Source of the DNA: Adiantum capillus-veneris | Taxonomy: Eukaryota > Streptophyta > Polypodiopsida > Polypodiales > Pteridaceae | Length of the DNA: 64,000 nt | Assembly (NCBI GenBank): GCA_014529385.2 | Contig: CM043942.1 | Location: forward strand, 21,064,991 to 21,128,990 | Direction of reading: 5' to 3' | In this document: piece after piece, positions 46,644-57,779 of the stretch | How the letters are laid out: each line of letters begins with the position of its first letter | Position numbering within the stretch: the stretch's first letter is position 1 | Made by a program: the position numbers and the translations under genes | Notes under the pieces: model-generated | What the model saw: the letters and a program-made list of their open reading frames with translations, nothing else | Told to the model about the DNA's origin: nothing | Databases searched by the model: none

Positions 46644-47334
46644 CACGCATTGTTCAAGTGTTTCACTCGTGATGCTTTCCTGTATTTTAGTCACCGTTCT
46701 TATGTGATCCCTTTTCATAGGCATGACATTGTACGCTGAACACGATTCACTCATGAATAAGCACGGATGTATTCGGATTACTCATGAAAAGAAGAAATGT
46801 TTGCATCCAAGGAATTCACATTCCATGTCTCTTCCTTGGCATGACACAGTTTCAGAAAGAGCACAAGAAGGATTGAGCATCAAGCGTCGGCATTTCCATT
46901 ACGATTTGCCTCAGTTGATTGATTTTTAGATCAGAAAGTCAAGATTCGATCCCATTGTTTGCGTATGTTTAATGAACGGCTTGACACTCCGTCACTTTGT
47001 TCATCTACATTGCATGCACAGTTTTTTCGAAAGAATAGAATTTGTCCAGCCACTTTACATGGAATGGGTATGTTCATGTTTTTGTGTTGGAGGTGGTTTC
47101 AGGAATTTTCAGCCTCGGAGATTCTTGAAGAAGGTAGACACAGGACTCTAGACAAAGTTGAAGCATTGAAGGAGCCACAGAAGACTTTGTGACGCTTTCA
47201 GCGCGGCCCATAGAAGCAAGCGTTGCAAACCTTTATGAAGTTCAAGTATCGCATGACCCACGCATTAGAGTGGGCCGGCGAAGAGTCCTTTCTAGGATTC
47301 CAGACGCTGTTGGCGATCTCCCTCGACGCCATAC
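46644..47334 (+). pseudogene. B1 downstream coding-like region, decayed
   Basis: Collinear with B2 49960-50660. Recognisable shared strings are HSMSLPWHDTVSERA, then HFHYDLPQLIDF, and GMGMFMFLCWRWFQEFSASE at about 47060-47115. The frame is interrupted by stops and indels. It has no RT, integrase or protease motif. The block ends at the B2 insertion target CATAC (47330-47334). Confidence 0.5.
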
Positions 47335-48543
47335 TGTCACGTGACACATCCAACCCTATGTGTCCATGGACAAACACCATAGCAGGGTTCCCGTCAGTCC
47401 AGTTGGTCTAGATTAGCAGTGATCTGGCACTTTTGTGAGTCTATTTGTAGGCCGTGCATGCCCAGTCACTTAGCATAGATGCATATCCTCTGGTTGCACA
47501 CAGCATGATCATCAGTATTCCCTTCAGAATCCATCAGATTCAGTCATGGGAATTTTTCAGTGCATTTAGCCTATTTTCCCTATTTTTGGTATTTTCACTT
47601 ATTAATTTTAACTGACTTTCCAACAAAAGTAGATGGGGTAATTTTGCTAAGTTAATATATAAGCAAACCCAAGTTAGCACTAAATGGCAGAAGAGGCAGC
47701 AGGAGCTTCCCGCTCAACAGACAACTTCTTAGCAGTAAACCCCCCCCCCCCCCTCCCAGCACCCCTAGCGTTTTTGGATCCCCATCCTCCCCGGGCATTT
47801 TCCTAGATCCTTGGCGTTTTTCCCAGTCTTGCATGATCGTCAACATCATCAACAGCATAGCCATTGCAGATTCCTTCTATCGCCAGTAGTAGACAGCCCT
47901 AGCGTTTTTCAGCCAAAAACTCTACAGCCATCATAAGCGTTTTCAGCCCAAAAACGCCAGCAACCTGCAAGTCATCAGCGTTTTCAGCCAGCGACATCAG
48001 CAATTAAAAACGCAGAATTTCAGCAGTTCAAAACGCAGGTTTTGAGCCTATAGCAAGGTAGCAGATACATCCCCATTGGTTGCAGAAGTTCCCCCAATTT
48101 TAGCCTCGAAAAACGCAGCCAAAACAATCATTTTCAGCCATCGAAACAGCCCCGAAATTTAGCAGATAGAAGATCTCAGATTTCAGCCATCAAGCCGTCG
48201 TCGTCATCAATGTCGTCGTCATCAGTATAGTCCCAGATTGCATCAGTCCATTGCATTGTCATTGTACCACTTTGTGCAATCAAAAGTAGACCACTCTCGC
48301 CGACGAGAGTGGGGCCTTCGGAGGAGGGTTTTACAACGTCTCCGGTGTCATATCGCTCTTCTCTCTCTATCTCTCAGTCTCATACACTTGCACGCACAGT
48401 GTCCATCCACTTTGTTGTGATCATAGCACTTTCCATTAAGAACGGAAGGCTCTCCCTTCCATAGGAACTAAAAGGAACCTTGAGCATAGTTCGGAGCACT
48501 TATCTTGAGCAAAGCGCAAACAATCATTCCGTTGCACTTAACA
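47335..48543 (+). repeat. B2 5' LTR
   Basis: It begins TGTCACGTGACACATCC, with TATATAA at 47656-47662. Then come a C run near 47740, many GCGTTTT/AAAACGC motifs (47765-48125) and a perfect 9-bp-stem hairpin (48291-48312). It ends GTTGCACTTAACA. Confidence 0.92.
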
Positions 48544-49056
48544 TTGGTATCAGAGCTTTGGCAGTGTTCTGTATCACTCAAGGAAAGAACCACAAGAACC
48601 ACAATAATTTTTTTTGCTTGTTGAGGTCGCACGAACCCAAGTTCGCTTGGGCGTGTCGATTCCTAATCGTGTTTTGTTGAAGAGTGACAGGAATCCCAAG
48701 AAAGAAGGGCTTGTCCAGCCTCCCCTTGTGTCTCTTTTCACTCATTGAGAGCGGACCGTGCACTTAGCGGCCGGCCAATCGACGTGAGGTGGGAAAAAGC
48801 AACCTTGGTGTGAACGCAAGGCCGCCAAGGGGTGCGCCCGCTGAAAGGAGTAGAACTCGGGTGAAGAGAAGATCCTTCTCAAACGCGGTTTGCAAGCGAA
48901 AGAAAACCTCAAAACTCTCAAGAACCCCAAGAACCAAGACTCCCAAGAACCCAAGTTCCTCGTAAACTTAAGAACCGAAGACCCTCAAGAACCCAAGTTC
49001 CTCATGAACTTAAGAACCCAAGGCCACAAGAACCCACAAGAACCTACGACTTCAGA

Positions 49057-49881
49057 ATGATCATCACTCGAAGCGGAATGGATACTTCGCTTGGAGGTGA
49101 TGAGCATGAGAGAGGCGTAGAAGAATTTTTCCCACTAGGAGGTTTTTCCGACCCTCCCCCTTTTCCATCTACTATGACGAGGATTGCACTAACTCCTATG
49201 GAGGCTTTCGACAAGAGGATGATGGACAAGAAGTTAGAAGACAAAGCAAGAGATGCCGAACGAGAAGCAAAAAGAAAAGCCTACGAAGAAGACATGGCAG
49301 CCATAGAGCGCCAATACCAAGAAAGAATGGCAGCCATAGCGCGTGAGAGCGAGCAAGCACACTTGGAAGCCAATGCAAGAGAAGCAGAATTTGATCGAAA
49401 GTACAAAGCAAGACAAACAGAATTTGATCGTGAGAACAAAGCCCTCAAAGAAAAGAGCGACCAACACAACAAAGAGTTTTGGCGACTCTATTCTCAAGTT
49501 CAGGCACAGATGCAAGAGATTTGGGGAAAGGAGACGGTCTCAGTCTCTTCTTCTCCAAAGCATGATACACAGGATTTGCATGATTGTGTGAAGCATGATG
49601 ATGATTTGATTGACAAAGACAAGCATGATGATTTGGATGCCAATGATTTGCATGATAAATTGAATGACAATGACAAGCATGATGATTTGCATGATCAAGA
49701 TGTGATTTCTCACAGGCATGATGAGTTGCATGAAGAAGATGTGATTATTGACAAGGATGATGTGTTAGTGGATGCTTTTTCTAAAGCTAACCTCGTTGTA
49801 GATTCGATCAATCATGAAGATCCGATCTTGGCTTTTGAGTCGAGGTCCAAAGAACCCTCACAGGACGATGGGACGATTTGA
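49057..49881 (+). CDS. B2 KHDDL-repeat protein, 274 residues, unknown function
   Basis: This is the longest intact frame in B2 and the first one after the leader. The start MIITRSGMDTSLGGDEHERG is conserved in B1. About residues 25-45 are Pro-rich (SDPPPFPSTMTRIALTP). Residues 50-160 are strongly charged with Ala/Arg/Glu repeats (EAEFDRKYKARQTEFDREN), probably a long coiled coil. Residues 175-240 hold repeated KHDDL(x)D(x)D units, acidic with regular His. The C-terminus (DSINHEDPILAFESRSKEP) begins a repeat continued past the stop. There is no zinc knuckle, RT or protease motif. Position suggests a gag-like or RNA-packaging role, which is inference only. Confidence 0.65.
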   Translation: MIITRSGMDTSLGGDEHERGVEEFFPLGGFSDPPPFPSTMTRIALTPMEAFDKRMMDKKLEDKARDAEREAKRKAYEEDMAAIERQYQERMAAIARESEQAHLEANAREAEFDRKYKARQTEFDRENKALKEKSDQHNKEFWRLYSQVQAQMQEIWGKETVSVSSSPKHDTQDLHDCVKHDDDLIDKDKHDDLDANDLHDKLNDNDKHDDLHDQDVISHRHDELHEEDVIIDKDDVLVDAFSKANLVVDSINHEDPILAFESRSKEPSQDDGTI

Positions 49882-50660
49882 TCATTTAGGAAGAAGCGAT
49901 CTTGGCTCTCGAGCCTAGGTCCAAAGAACCCTCACAGGAAGTATTATGTGTTCGCATGATTGATACGCACGCATTGTACGAGTGTTTCATTCGTGATCGT
50001 TTTTTGTATTTTAGTCAGCATCGTTATGTGATTTCTTTTCCTAGGCATGACATATTGTATGTTGAGCACGTTTCTCTCATGGATGAGCACGAATGTATGC
50101 GGATTTTTCATGAAAAGCTGAAAAGTATGTATGTCAGGAAGTCACATTCCATGTCTCTTCCTTGGCATGACACAGTTTCTGAACGAGCACATGAAAGTAT
50201 GAGCACCAAGCATGGGCATTTCCATTGTGAATTGCCATAGTTGATTGCTTTAGATCATCAGAGAAAGATTCGATCTCATTGTTTGCATGTGTTTGATGAA
50301 CGGGTTGTCACTCCGTCTCTATGTTCATCTCCATTGCATACACAGTCTTTAGCGAAGACAAGATTTTTTCCATTCACTTTACATGAAATGGGTATGTTCA
50401 TGGTTTTGTGTTGGAAGTGGTTTTAGGAATTTTCAGTCATGGAGATTCTTGAAGAAGAACGAAGCATGTCTCTAGACGAAGTTGAAGCACGGAAGGAGCC
50501 ACAGAAGACTTTGTGTCGCTTTCGGCGCGGCCCAAAGAAGCAAGCATTGCACACCTTTATGAAGTTCAAGTAACGCACGACCCACACATAAGAGTGGGCC
50601 GACGAAGAGTCCCTTCAAGGATTCCGGATGCTATTGGCGATCTCCATCGACGCCATACAG
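49882..50660 (+). pseudogene. B2 downstream frames, unknown
   Basis: After the KHDDL stop the related frame resumes (EEAILALEPRSKEPSQEVLC) and runs 49902-50240: MIDTHALYECFIRDRFLYFS, HDILYVEHVSLMDEHECM, KSHSMSLPWHDTVSERAHES. A TAG follows, then 50241-50426 (HCLHVFDERVVTPSLC; FTLHEMGMFMVLCWKWF) and RGPKKQALHTFMKFK with more stops. B1 keeps the same order. Conservation in both suggests a formerly longer protein. No family is recognised. Confidence 0.5.
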
Positions 50661-52168
50661 TTCGGTACCAGTACCTGTCACTAGCGTGTGACTACTATCT
50701 ATCCTTTTTGTTGATTTCTTTCTTATTATCTATTTACTTTCACTTTTTGGAAACACCCCTCGGGAAATCTAACTGCCTTGCATTGCATAGCTAGTGTGGA
50801 ACTGTCCAGAGGGAGTCCAGGCCCGAGGGCAAGAGAGCACTAAAGTTGGACAAGGACTATGGTTAGCCAAGTGGGGTCATTGACTAGCCAAATTGGAATC
50901 CTTTGTTACAGAGGCTATATTTTAGTTCTGGGTGTGGCTGCAATGTACAAAGAGGGTCAGACGACCTAGAAAGATACAATGGCAGCATCTCCTAAAATTT
51001 AGGGAACTGCTATTTTGGGACTTGAAAATGTGTTTGCGTCATTACCTCCGGAATGACAAGGAGAACATTTTCTTACTCTGCCGTGAAGTCAACTGGGCGA
51101 CCGGTTGGGAGATTTTTAGGCGGCAACCCCGAAACGTGAAAATGCTTATAAATGTGCCAAGTGGCACCTTCTGGTGCACTTTCCTCACGCAAGAGAAGGG
51201 GGCGCTGATTTTAGAGAGGAGAAGGGCTCATTTTCAGTCTGTCTCTCACAGGTTAAGAGCTATGGAGTGCTTGCTTTCCCTCCTATGTACAGTGCGATGC
51301 TAGGAGTGATGCCCTGCACGCTACGCACTGCCCTCTCTCTCCCCTATGGCAGCATGTTATGCCCCTCTAGTGGGCTTTTCATTTGACCAATGTACAGTTG
51401 TGTGGGTTCATGCGCGATTACCGAGGCAAGAGCCTCTTGCACAGGTACTGGATTAGCTAGCGGCTAATCCCCCGCAGGTACAGGTGAATTTGGAGAGGTT
51501 TCACGCGAGAAATCTCGTCCGATTCAAAGGGCAAGTAGCCCTACAGGTGCGGGAGCTCGAGGACTTGCTACGGATGCGACCGGCACCCGAAACGGAACCC
51601 GAAACAGTAAATTACAGCCTGCTGTGTATTTTTGCAGGTTTAGGGTTTTGGCCCTAAACGGTCCCTAATTACCCCAGGAGGTTCGGGGACGCGAGGGGAC
51701 TGCTGTACAGGTGATCTGACGCATTTTCAGGGTAGAAAACAGAGAATTCAGCGTGCTGCAGATTCTCGCCAGGTTTTGCAAAGTGCCCGTATGCGTCGGG
51801 AAAGTCAGTCAATGCGTGGGAATACTGACTGTGAAGGGTCCTAGTACAGTTATGTTGCCGAAATCGGGCCGGAACAGTTGAAATTCAGCCAAGTGTGTGC
51901 GGGGCAGCTTGTAGGGATCCACATCGTTTATTCCCTCTTTTGAACAATAAAGAAATACCGAAAGGGGCGCCTAAGTTAGGGGCCAATCTGGTGTCGGTCT
52001 ACTCATACAGGTGCAATCTAGCAGCCTGTATCCCTCTCCCCTTTGTTGTGTCTTGAAAGTACAGGTAAATTGGACGACAAATTAAATGGGTGAAAGCTAA
52101 ATCAAGGTTTGAAGTAAAGTCTACCGCCCTTTTTGGATTGAACAGGCCGGTTTCGGTACCTCATTTTG
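50661..52168 (+). other. B2 3' noncoding internal region
   Basis: No gene is supported. It contains many ACAGGT strings and a GTTTAGGGTTTTGGCCCTAAAC inverted repeat near 51639-51660. A segment TTTGAACAATAAAGAAATACCGAAAGG follows near 51940. Most of it is shared with 61880-63010, so it is a conserved family feature and not unique flank. Confidence 0.6.
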
Positions 52169-52180
52169 AAAAGGAGGGGA

Positions 52181-53375
52181 TGTCACGTGACACATCCAAC
52201 CCTATGTGTCCGTTGACAACCTACACCATAGCAGGGTTCCCGTCAGTCCAATCGGTTTAGATTAGCAGTGATCTGGTACTTTTGTGAGTCTATTCGTAGA
52301 CCGTACATGCCCAGTCACTTAGCATAGATGCATATCCTCTGGTTGCACACAGCATGATCATCAGTATTCCCTTCAGAATCCATGAGATTCAGTCATGGGA
52401 ATTTTCCAGTGCATTTAGCCTATTTTCCCCATTTTTGGTATTGTCACTTATTATTTTTAAGTGACTTTCCAACAAAAGTAGGAAGGGCAATTTTGCTAAG
52501 TTAATATATAAGCAAACCCAAGTTAGCACTAAATGGCAGAAGAGGCAGCAGGAGCTTCCCGCTCAACAAGCAACTTCTCAGCAGTAACCCCCTCCCCCCC
52601 CCCAGCACCCCTAGCGTTTTTGGATCCCCATCCTTGCCGGGCATTTTCCCAGATCCTTGGCGTTTTTCCCAGTCTTGCATGATCGTCAGCATCATCAACA
52701 ACATAGCCATTGCAGATTCCTCCTATCGCCAGCAGTAGACAGCCCTAGCGTTTTTTAGCCAAAAACGCTACAGCCATCATCAGCGTTTTCAGCCCAAAAA
52801 CGCCAGCAAGCCTGCAAGTCATCAGCGTTTTCAGCTAGCGACATCAGCAGTTAAAAACGCAGAATTTCAGCAGTTAAAAACGCAGGTTTTTAGCCTATAG
52901 CAAGGTAGCAGATACATCCCCATTGGTTGCAGAAGCTCCCCCAATTTTAGCCTCGAAAAACGCAGCCAAAACAGTCATTCTTAGCCACCGAAACAACCCG
53001 GAAATTCAGCAGATAGAAGATCTCAGATTTCAGCCATCAAGCCGTCGTCGTCATCACCGTCGTTGTCATCGGCATAGTCCGAGATTGCATCGTCATTGTC
53101 CCACTTTGTGCAATCAAAAGTAGACCACTCTCGCCGACGAGAGTGGGGCCTTCGGAGGAGGGTCTTACAACGTCTCCGGTGTCGTATCTCTCTTCTCTCT
53201 CTATCTCTCAGTCTCATACACTTGCACGACAGTGTCCATCCACTTTGTTGTGATCATAGCACTTTCCATTAAGAACGGAAGGCTCTCCCTTTCATAAGAA
53301 CTAAAAGGAACCTTGAGCACAGTTCGGAACACTCATCTTGAGCAAAGCGCAACAATCATTCCGCTGCACCTAACA
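52181..53375 (+). repeat. B2 3' LTR
   Basis: Near-identical to 47335-48543, including TATATAA, GCGTTTT motifs and the hairpin (53125-53146). It differs in C-run length and scattered bases. It ends CTGCACCTAACA before CATAC. Confidence 0.92.
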
Positions 53376-53417
53376 CATACAGTTCGGTACCAGTACCTCA
53401 CTTTGAAAAGGAGGGGA

Positions 53418-54620
53418 TGTCATGTGACACATCCAACCCTATGTGTCCGTGGACAAGCTACAGCGTGACCAGGGTTCAGTCTAGAATAGGAAGTGATCTG
53501 ACACTATTGTGAGTCTGTTCGCAGACCGTGCATGTCCCTTAGATTAGATCCATATTCTCTGGTTGCACACAACATGACCATTAGATTCCAGTCAGATCCC
53601 ATCAGTAGCATTTTTACAGTGCATAGACCTATTTTCCCTGTTTTTGACATTTTTCACTTATTATTTTTAAGTGACTTTTGTTGGAAAGTAAGTAGGGCAA
53701 TTTTGCTAAGTTTGTATATAAGCAAACCTAGCACTAGCACTTTTTGGAGAAGAGGTAGCAGGAGCACTCGCTCAACTGGCAACTTCTCAGCAGAACCCCC
53801 AAGAGGCTTAGCGTTTTTGCATCACAGCAGAAGGCGAGCGTTTTTGGACCAGATCAGCCAACGTTTTTGCTCTTGCAGATTCCTGGCGATAGCAGACCAA
53901 GCAGAAACCCAACGTTAGCAGATTCTCCACAGCTTGACCATTTTCAGCCCTAGCGTTTTTGCATCTGCAAGGCACTTCAGCGTTTTTGCAGATCTTTGCG
54001 ACGGAACCCCCACAAGCATCAGCGTTTTCAGTTTTCAGTAGTCAAACTTCACAATAGAACCCCGAACCTCGCAGATCTCACCTTCTCGCAGTAGTTCCTC
54101 GCCGCACGGTCAGATTCCGCAAGGTTGACAGATTCAGCCCGGAAAATGCAAATTTCAGCATCTGTGTTTTCAGGGCGTCGTCGTTACATCGTCGCCACCG
54201 CCGTCGTCACCGACATAGAGTCAGAATTCAGCAGATAAAGATTTGCAGATTTCAGCCCTTAGCATTTTCAGATTTCAGCCCGTGTCGTCGTCGTCCTCAT
54301 CGTCGTCGACATCGTCGTTGACATCGTCGGCAAGTCCAACCATTGCAGAGATCTGTGCAATCATAAGTAGACCGTGCTCGCCATAGAGAGTGGGGCCTTC
54401 GGAGGAGGGTTTTGACAACATTCTGGTGTCGTATTCTTCTCTCTCTATCTCAGTCTCAGCACCTTCGTTAACAGTGTTTATCGACTTTGTTTGTGATTAC
54501 TTGCACTCTCTCACTAAAGGAATGAAAGGCTCTCCCTTCCGTAAGTAAAAGGAACCTTGAGCACAATTCGGAGCACTCATCTTGAGCAAAGTTCAACATT
54601 CACTTCCGCTGCACCTTACA
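53418..54620 (+). repeat. B1 3' LTR
   Basis: It begins TGTCATGTGACACATCC right after the polypurine tract, has TATATAA near 53720, AGCGTTTTTGCA motifs (53810-54025) and the CTCGCCATAGAGAGTGGGGCC region, and ends CTGCACCTTACA. It matches the B1 5' LTR more closely than B2. Confidence 0.9.
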
Positions 54621-54629
54621 CACTCTAGT

Positions 54630-56575
54630 TGTTGCTAAATTGGCTTTATCTAACAGGAAAATAATTCTAAATGAATTATTGGATTTATAAGTGAGCGGGT
54701 TTTCTAGCTTGGAGTACCAGGAAAAATAAGTCTAAATGAATTATTGGAATTTTAAGTGAGAGGGTTTTTCTCATTGGAGACATCCTAGTACAGAGTATTC
54801 CTAGTGCGTCATTCAAAGTAATGACGGGAGCACTGTGAACGGGAATATCTGTAAGTCCACCAGGACGGGGTACTTCTGATGCGTCACATCGGATGGGTGA
54901 TAGGGAGCATCGGGAAGAAGTATCCGACCATCTGAGAACAGACATCTCTGATGCGTCATAGGATGGGTGACATAGAGCATCGCAAAGGAGATTGTACTGT
55001 AAGTTCGGTAGGAAAGGACTAGGTGATGGGTATCCTGATGCGTCACAAGGTGGGTGACGGGTGCATCGGAAATGGGATATTCATAGTCAAGAGGAAATTC
55101 CGAACTGTGTTGGTATTGTGCACAAGGAAAAGCAAGCACTTGAATGAAGATGGGTTCAGAGGAAACTTTGAGGAAAAACAGATGCTTTCTGAGAAAGCGG
55201 GATTGTTTTTCGAGAAAGCAGATGCTTTCCCGCGAGGAAATCTATGTCTGCATTGCAACTGTGCGTGTGATTGCATCAAGGGACACCTGGGAAGTGCTGT
55301 GAAAGCATTGTTTTTAACTTATAAGGTTTTATTGAGTTTTTTGGGCAGATTGAGACTATTTTTAAAATACACCGGCCGCCCACTTAATAAGTGGGCAGCC
55401 ATCTGATAAATAAGGCAAGAGATCAGCCAACGTTTTCTCTCTCTCTTTTTCTGGCAGTACAACGGAAAAAAAAAACTGGCCGTGATCTCTACGGAAGAAG
55501 CTATTCGTGCCCGTGGCTAGGAGCTATAAAAGCATCACTACCCTCACTCAGAGGGGAGGATGAGTTTTTGCAAGAAGGAGATGCTGCTTCAGAGTTCACC
55601 CGCAAAGAAGACGTTTGCCGGTGATGCCCATGATTGTCCCAAGTGTACCCGATGTCGCCAAGACCCAGTGCGCAAGTTCCCTCGCGAAGAAGTGCCTACG
55701 GAGCGTGTTTCCATCACGACAAGCTGCTGTTTTTCTCTGTTTTCAGCCCATAAACGTTGTAGACGGGGCTGATTTACGAGAAGGAATCCGAGAACACACC
55801 TTTTTTGTGTGTGTAGGATTGGAAGAGAGGATTTTCTATGTAGAGATCTCTTCCGGGGAATTGCTTTTTGAGAACCGAGTTGCGTTTCAAGCGTCGAGAC
55901 TTTGAAGGTAACGATTTTCATGTTATGATCTCTGAGTATTTGATTGCAGGTGTACTTCCTCTTCGTGAGGGAGTAGGAGCAGAGGAAGGCATGAGCCTCT
56001 GCAGGAGATAAGCGCTCTGAGGAACTAGAGCCAGATCAGCCCAAGGGTTTCGTATCCGAGTTTGGGAAGTAGATCCACCGATCGGAGAGATGTAGTCTCT
56101 CAAGTTGTGATCCGGAAGTTGGGAAGGACTTCGTGTCCGGGAAAGCAGAGTTGTTCTGCGGGAAGAGGACTCTGGAAACAGAGTTGGAAAAGAGAGTTGC
56201 AGGGATATCGTGCCCCGAGTCTGGAAGGTGAGATCCAGCAGCGAGAACCTTGGTTCTCAAGGATTTGGAATAAGGAACGGAAGTTCCTTGGAATAGGGCT
56301 TTGCCCTAGGAACTTCCGAGAACCATCAAGTCTTATTCTAGAGCGAACGTGGTAATACATTCGGTTCAAGTGCTTGTATAGACTTCTCCTCAGTAATAAA
56401 AATACTATTACGGCGGGGGACCAGCCCATCTTCTGGTCCCAGTACTGTGTCGATCTTCCACTCTCTATCTCTCTATCTATCTATTTCTCTCTGTATCCTC
56501 TAGCTTCAATAATAAGTGATAAATCCTATTTATTCGAATGTATTTTATATTGTTATGCGCTCCCGTTTGTGACAC
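54630..56575 (+). repeat. C: solo LTR of an unrelated LTR element
   Basis: It starts TGTTGCTAAATTGG and ends GCTCCCGTTTGTGACA. CTAGT (54625-54629) and CTAAT (56576-56580) are a 5-bp target duplication with one change; unit 1 of the local repeat has the intact CTAAT. At 54795-55070 there is an array of GATGCGTCA units. TATAAAA is at 55525-55531, with an AATAAAA signal near 56395. There is no internal domain, so it is a recombined solo LTR. Short frames inside, such as 55023-55406, are not supported as genes. Confidence 0.8.
54795..55070 (+). promoter_or_regulatory. GATGCGTCA repeat array in solo LTR C
   Basis: GATGCGTCA occurs at 54878, 54950 and 55037, with a diverged copy (GTGCGTCA) near 54806. 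Each is followed by GGGTGA(C/T) and GCATCG. CGTCA/TGACG is the core of bZIP (TGA-type) binding sites. The array lies about 450 bp upstream of the TATA box, so it is a plausible U3 enhancer. Confidence 0.45.
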
Positions 56576-57779
56576 TAATCCTTTGAAAGGTGCACTTCGA
56601 GACCACAGCCGTCTCGCATTGAACGTGGCCTGCTGGGCCCTTCGTTTGCACCTCAAAGAAAAAGCACTCCCCCTCCTCTATGCACGCTCTGGCTCACATT
56701 AAGGCCTGCAACTCGAAAGACACATGCCAATCAACCAAAAGTGCCAACTAGATGTCCTTTTACATAGTTAAGCCTCCCCTAATGAGGCTGAATGCGTTAG
56801 TCTGCACATCCTCAGGCATTCTACCTAACTGTATTCACTCTCCAAAACTTTGAGCCGGTCTGCTGCCATGGGCCCCCAGGCTACATGTGTCCAGTACTTG
56901 GCATATGTCCATCCTCTGTGTGAAGCAGGGGGCTCAAGACCAAAGGCTGCCAAAGCCGCTCCTCCAATCAAGCAGGCCTACTCTGACTGCATGTGCGCAA
57001 GAACTCCTAGGCCCCGAAAGACTCAAGGAGAATCTATCCTCCTAGTGATGACTCAAACCACCTCTGGGTACCTCTATGATTATTCAGCAAGTCTTTGGGT
57101 GCCACAGGCCACATGCTAGGGGAACTCGAGCCTAATCCTAGTGAGAAGACGCTCCTTCCACGGCTTTGTACGTGGAAGGAGCCCACAAATAGTGAGCTTC
57201 CCTAGCAGGGCCCTACAGACAAAGGTTGGGTTATTTGGTCCCTTTATATTACCAGAGGGACCCCGGGTAGGGCTAGTGACTTTGACATGAATTACAAAAT
57301 TCATACTTAAATCACTTTTAAGATGGTTTAGGAAACTATGAGTTTTAGGGTAAAACCTTGTCACGCATCTCCTAATTTTGAAATCCAACAGTCGGGAGAA
57401 TTAGACCGATATGTTCTTCTAATGTAAAGCTACATGCTTGTATTGTGAGGTGGCCACGGACGTGTAATAACATCTGTCAAAACGTGAAAACCTAATCTAA
57501 TGGACTTGTCCGAGCATGCAGGTCCTGCGCACGCACAAAATTGTTGGTACTAAATCCCCTAGGCTCTAAGACTCTGCTATTGCTATATACAGGATTGGCT
57601 TTGGAAGTCGATGTAGCATGTCCACGTGGCCCATAGAGCTATGTGCACGTGACGTATTTGCAAATGGCCACCTTTGTGGAATGTGCATGATGTGAGGAGC
57701 TTCTTGGGCATGTGCTCTTATTTATCAGAGGTTCCTAAGAGAGTTTGTGTAGATTTCTTCATCATTGCACGCCCTTACA
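56576..57779. other. Continuation of local repeat, then unrecognised DNA
   Basis: 56576-56700 completes repeat unit 2. From 56700 to 57779 no gene was recognised. A perfect hairpin with a 12-bp stem (GCTCCTTCCACG / CGTGGAAGGAGC, loop GCTTTGTA) lies at 57151-57182. Confidence 0.5.

Larger units (their letters stand above)
47335..53375 (+). mobile_element. B2: younger B-family element nested in B1
   Basis: LTRs of 1209 bp (47335-48543) and 1195 bp (52181-53375), near-identical by eye. The target duplication CATAC is exact (47330-47334 and 53376-53380). Primer site TGGTATCAGAGC is at 48545-48556 and the polypurine tract AAAAGGAGGGGA at 52169-52180. It is complete by structure (6041 bp) but has no recognisable RT, integrase or protease. 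Confidence 0.93.
43932..54620 (+). mobile_element. B1: non-autonomous LTR retroelement with nested B2
   Basis: The 5' LTR is 43932-45248 and the 3' LTR 53418-54620. The internal region is 45249-47334 plus 53381-53417, split by B2 at target CATAC. Flanks CACTG (43927-43931) and CACTC (54621-54625) fit a 5-bp target duplication with one change; the undisturbed target sequence in repeat unit 1 has CACTC. A primer site and polypurine tract (AAAAGGAGGGGA, 53406-53417) are present. It encodes the KHDDL protein but no RT, RNase H or integrase, so it needs a partner element. Confidence 0.9.

Noticed and set aside
55023-56355. Several frames of 70-127 codons inside solo LTR C
   Set aside because: They lie in an LTR with TATA and poly-A signals, overlap each other on both strands and show no motif.
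56850-57388. Frames at 56850-57119 (+) and 57116-57388 (-) as possible host exons
   Set aside because: No recognised motif, no splice pattern and internal repetition of GGCCACATGC-like strings; not supportable.
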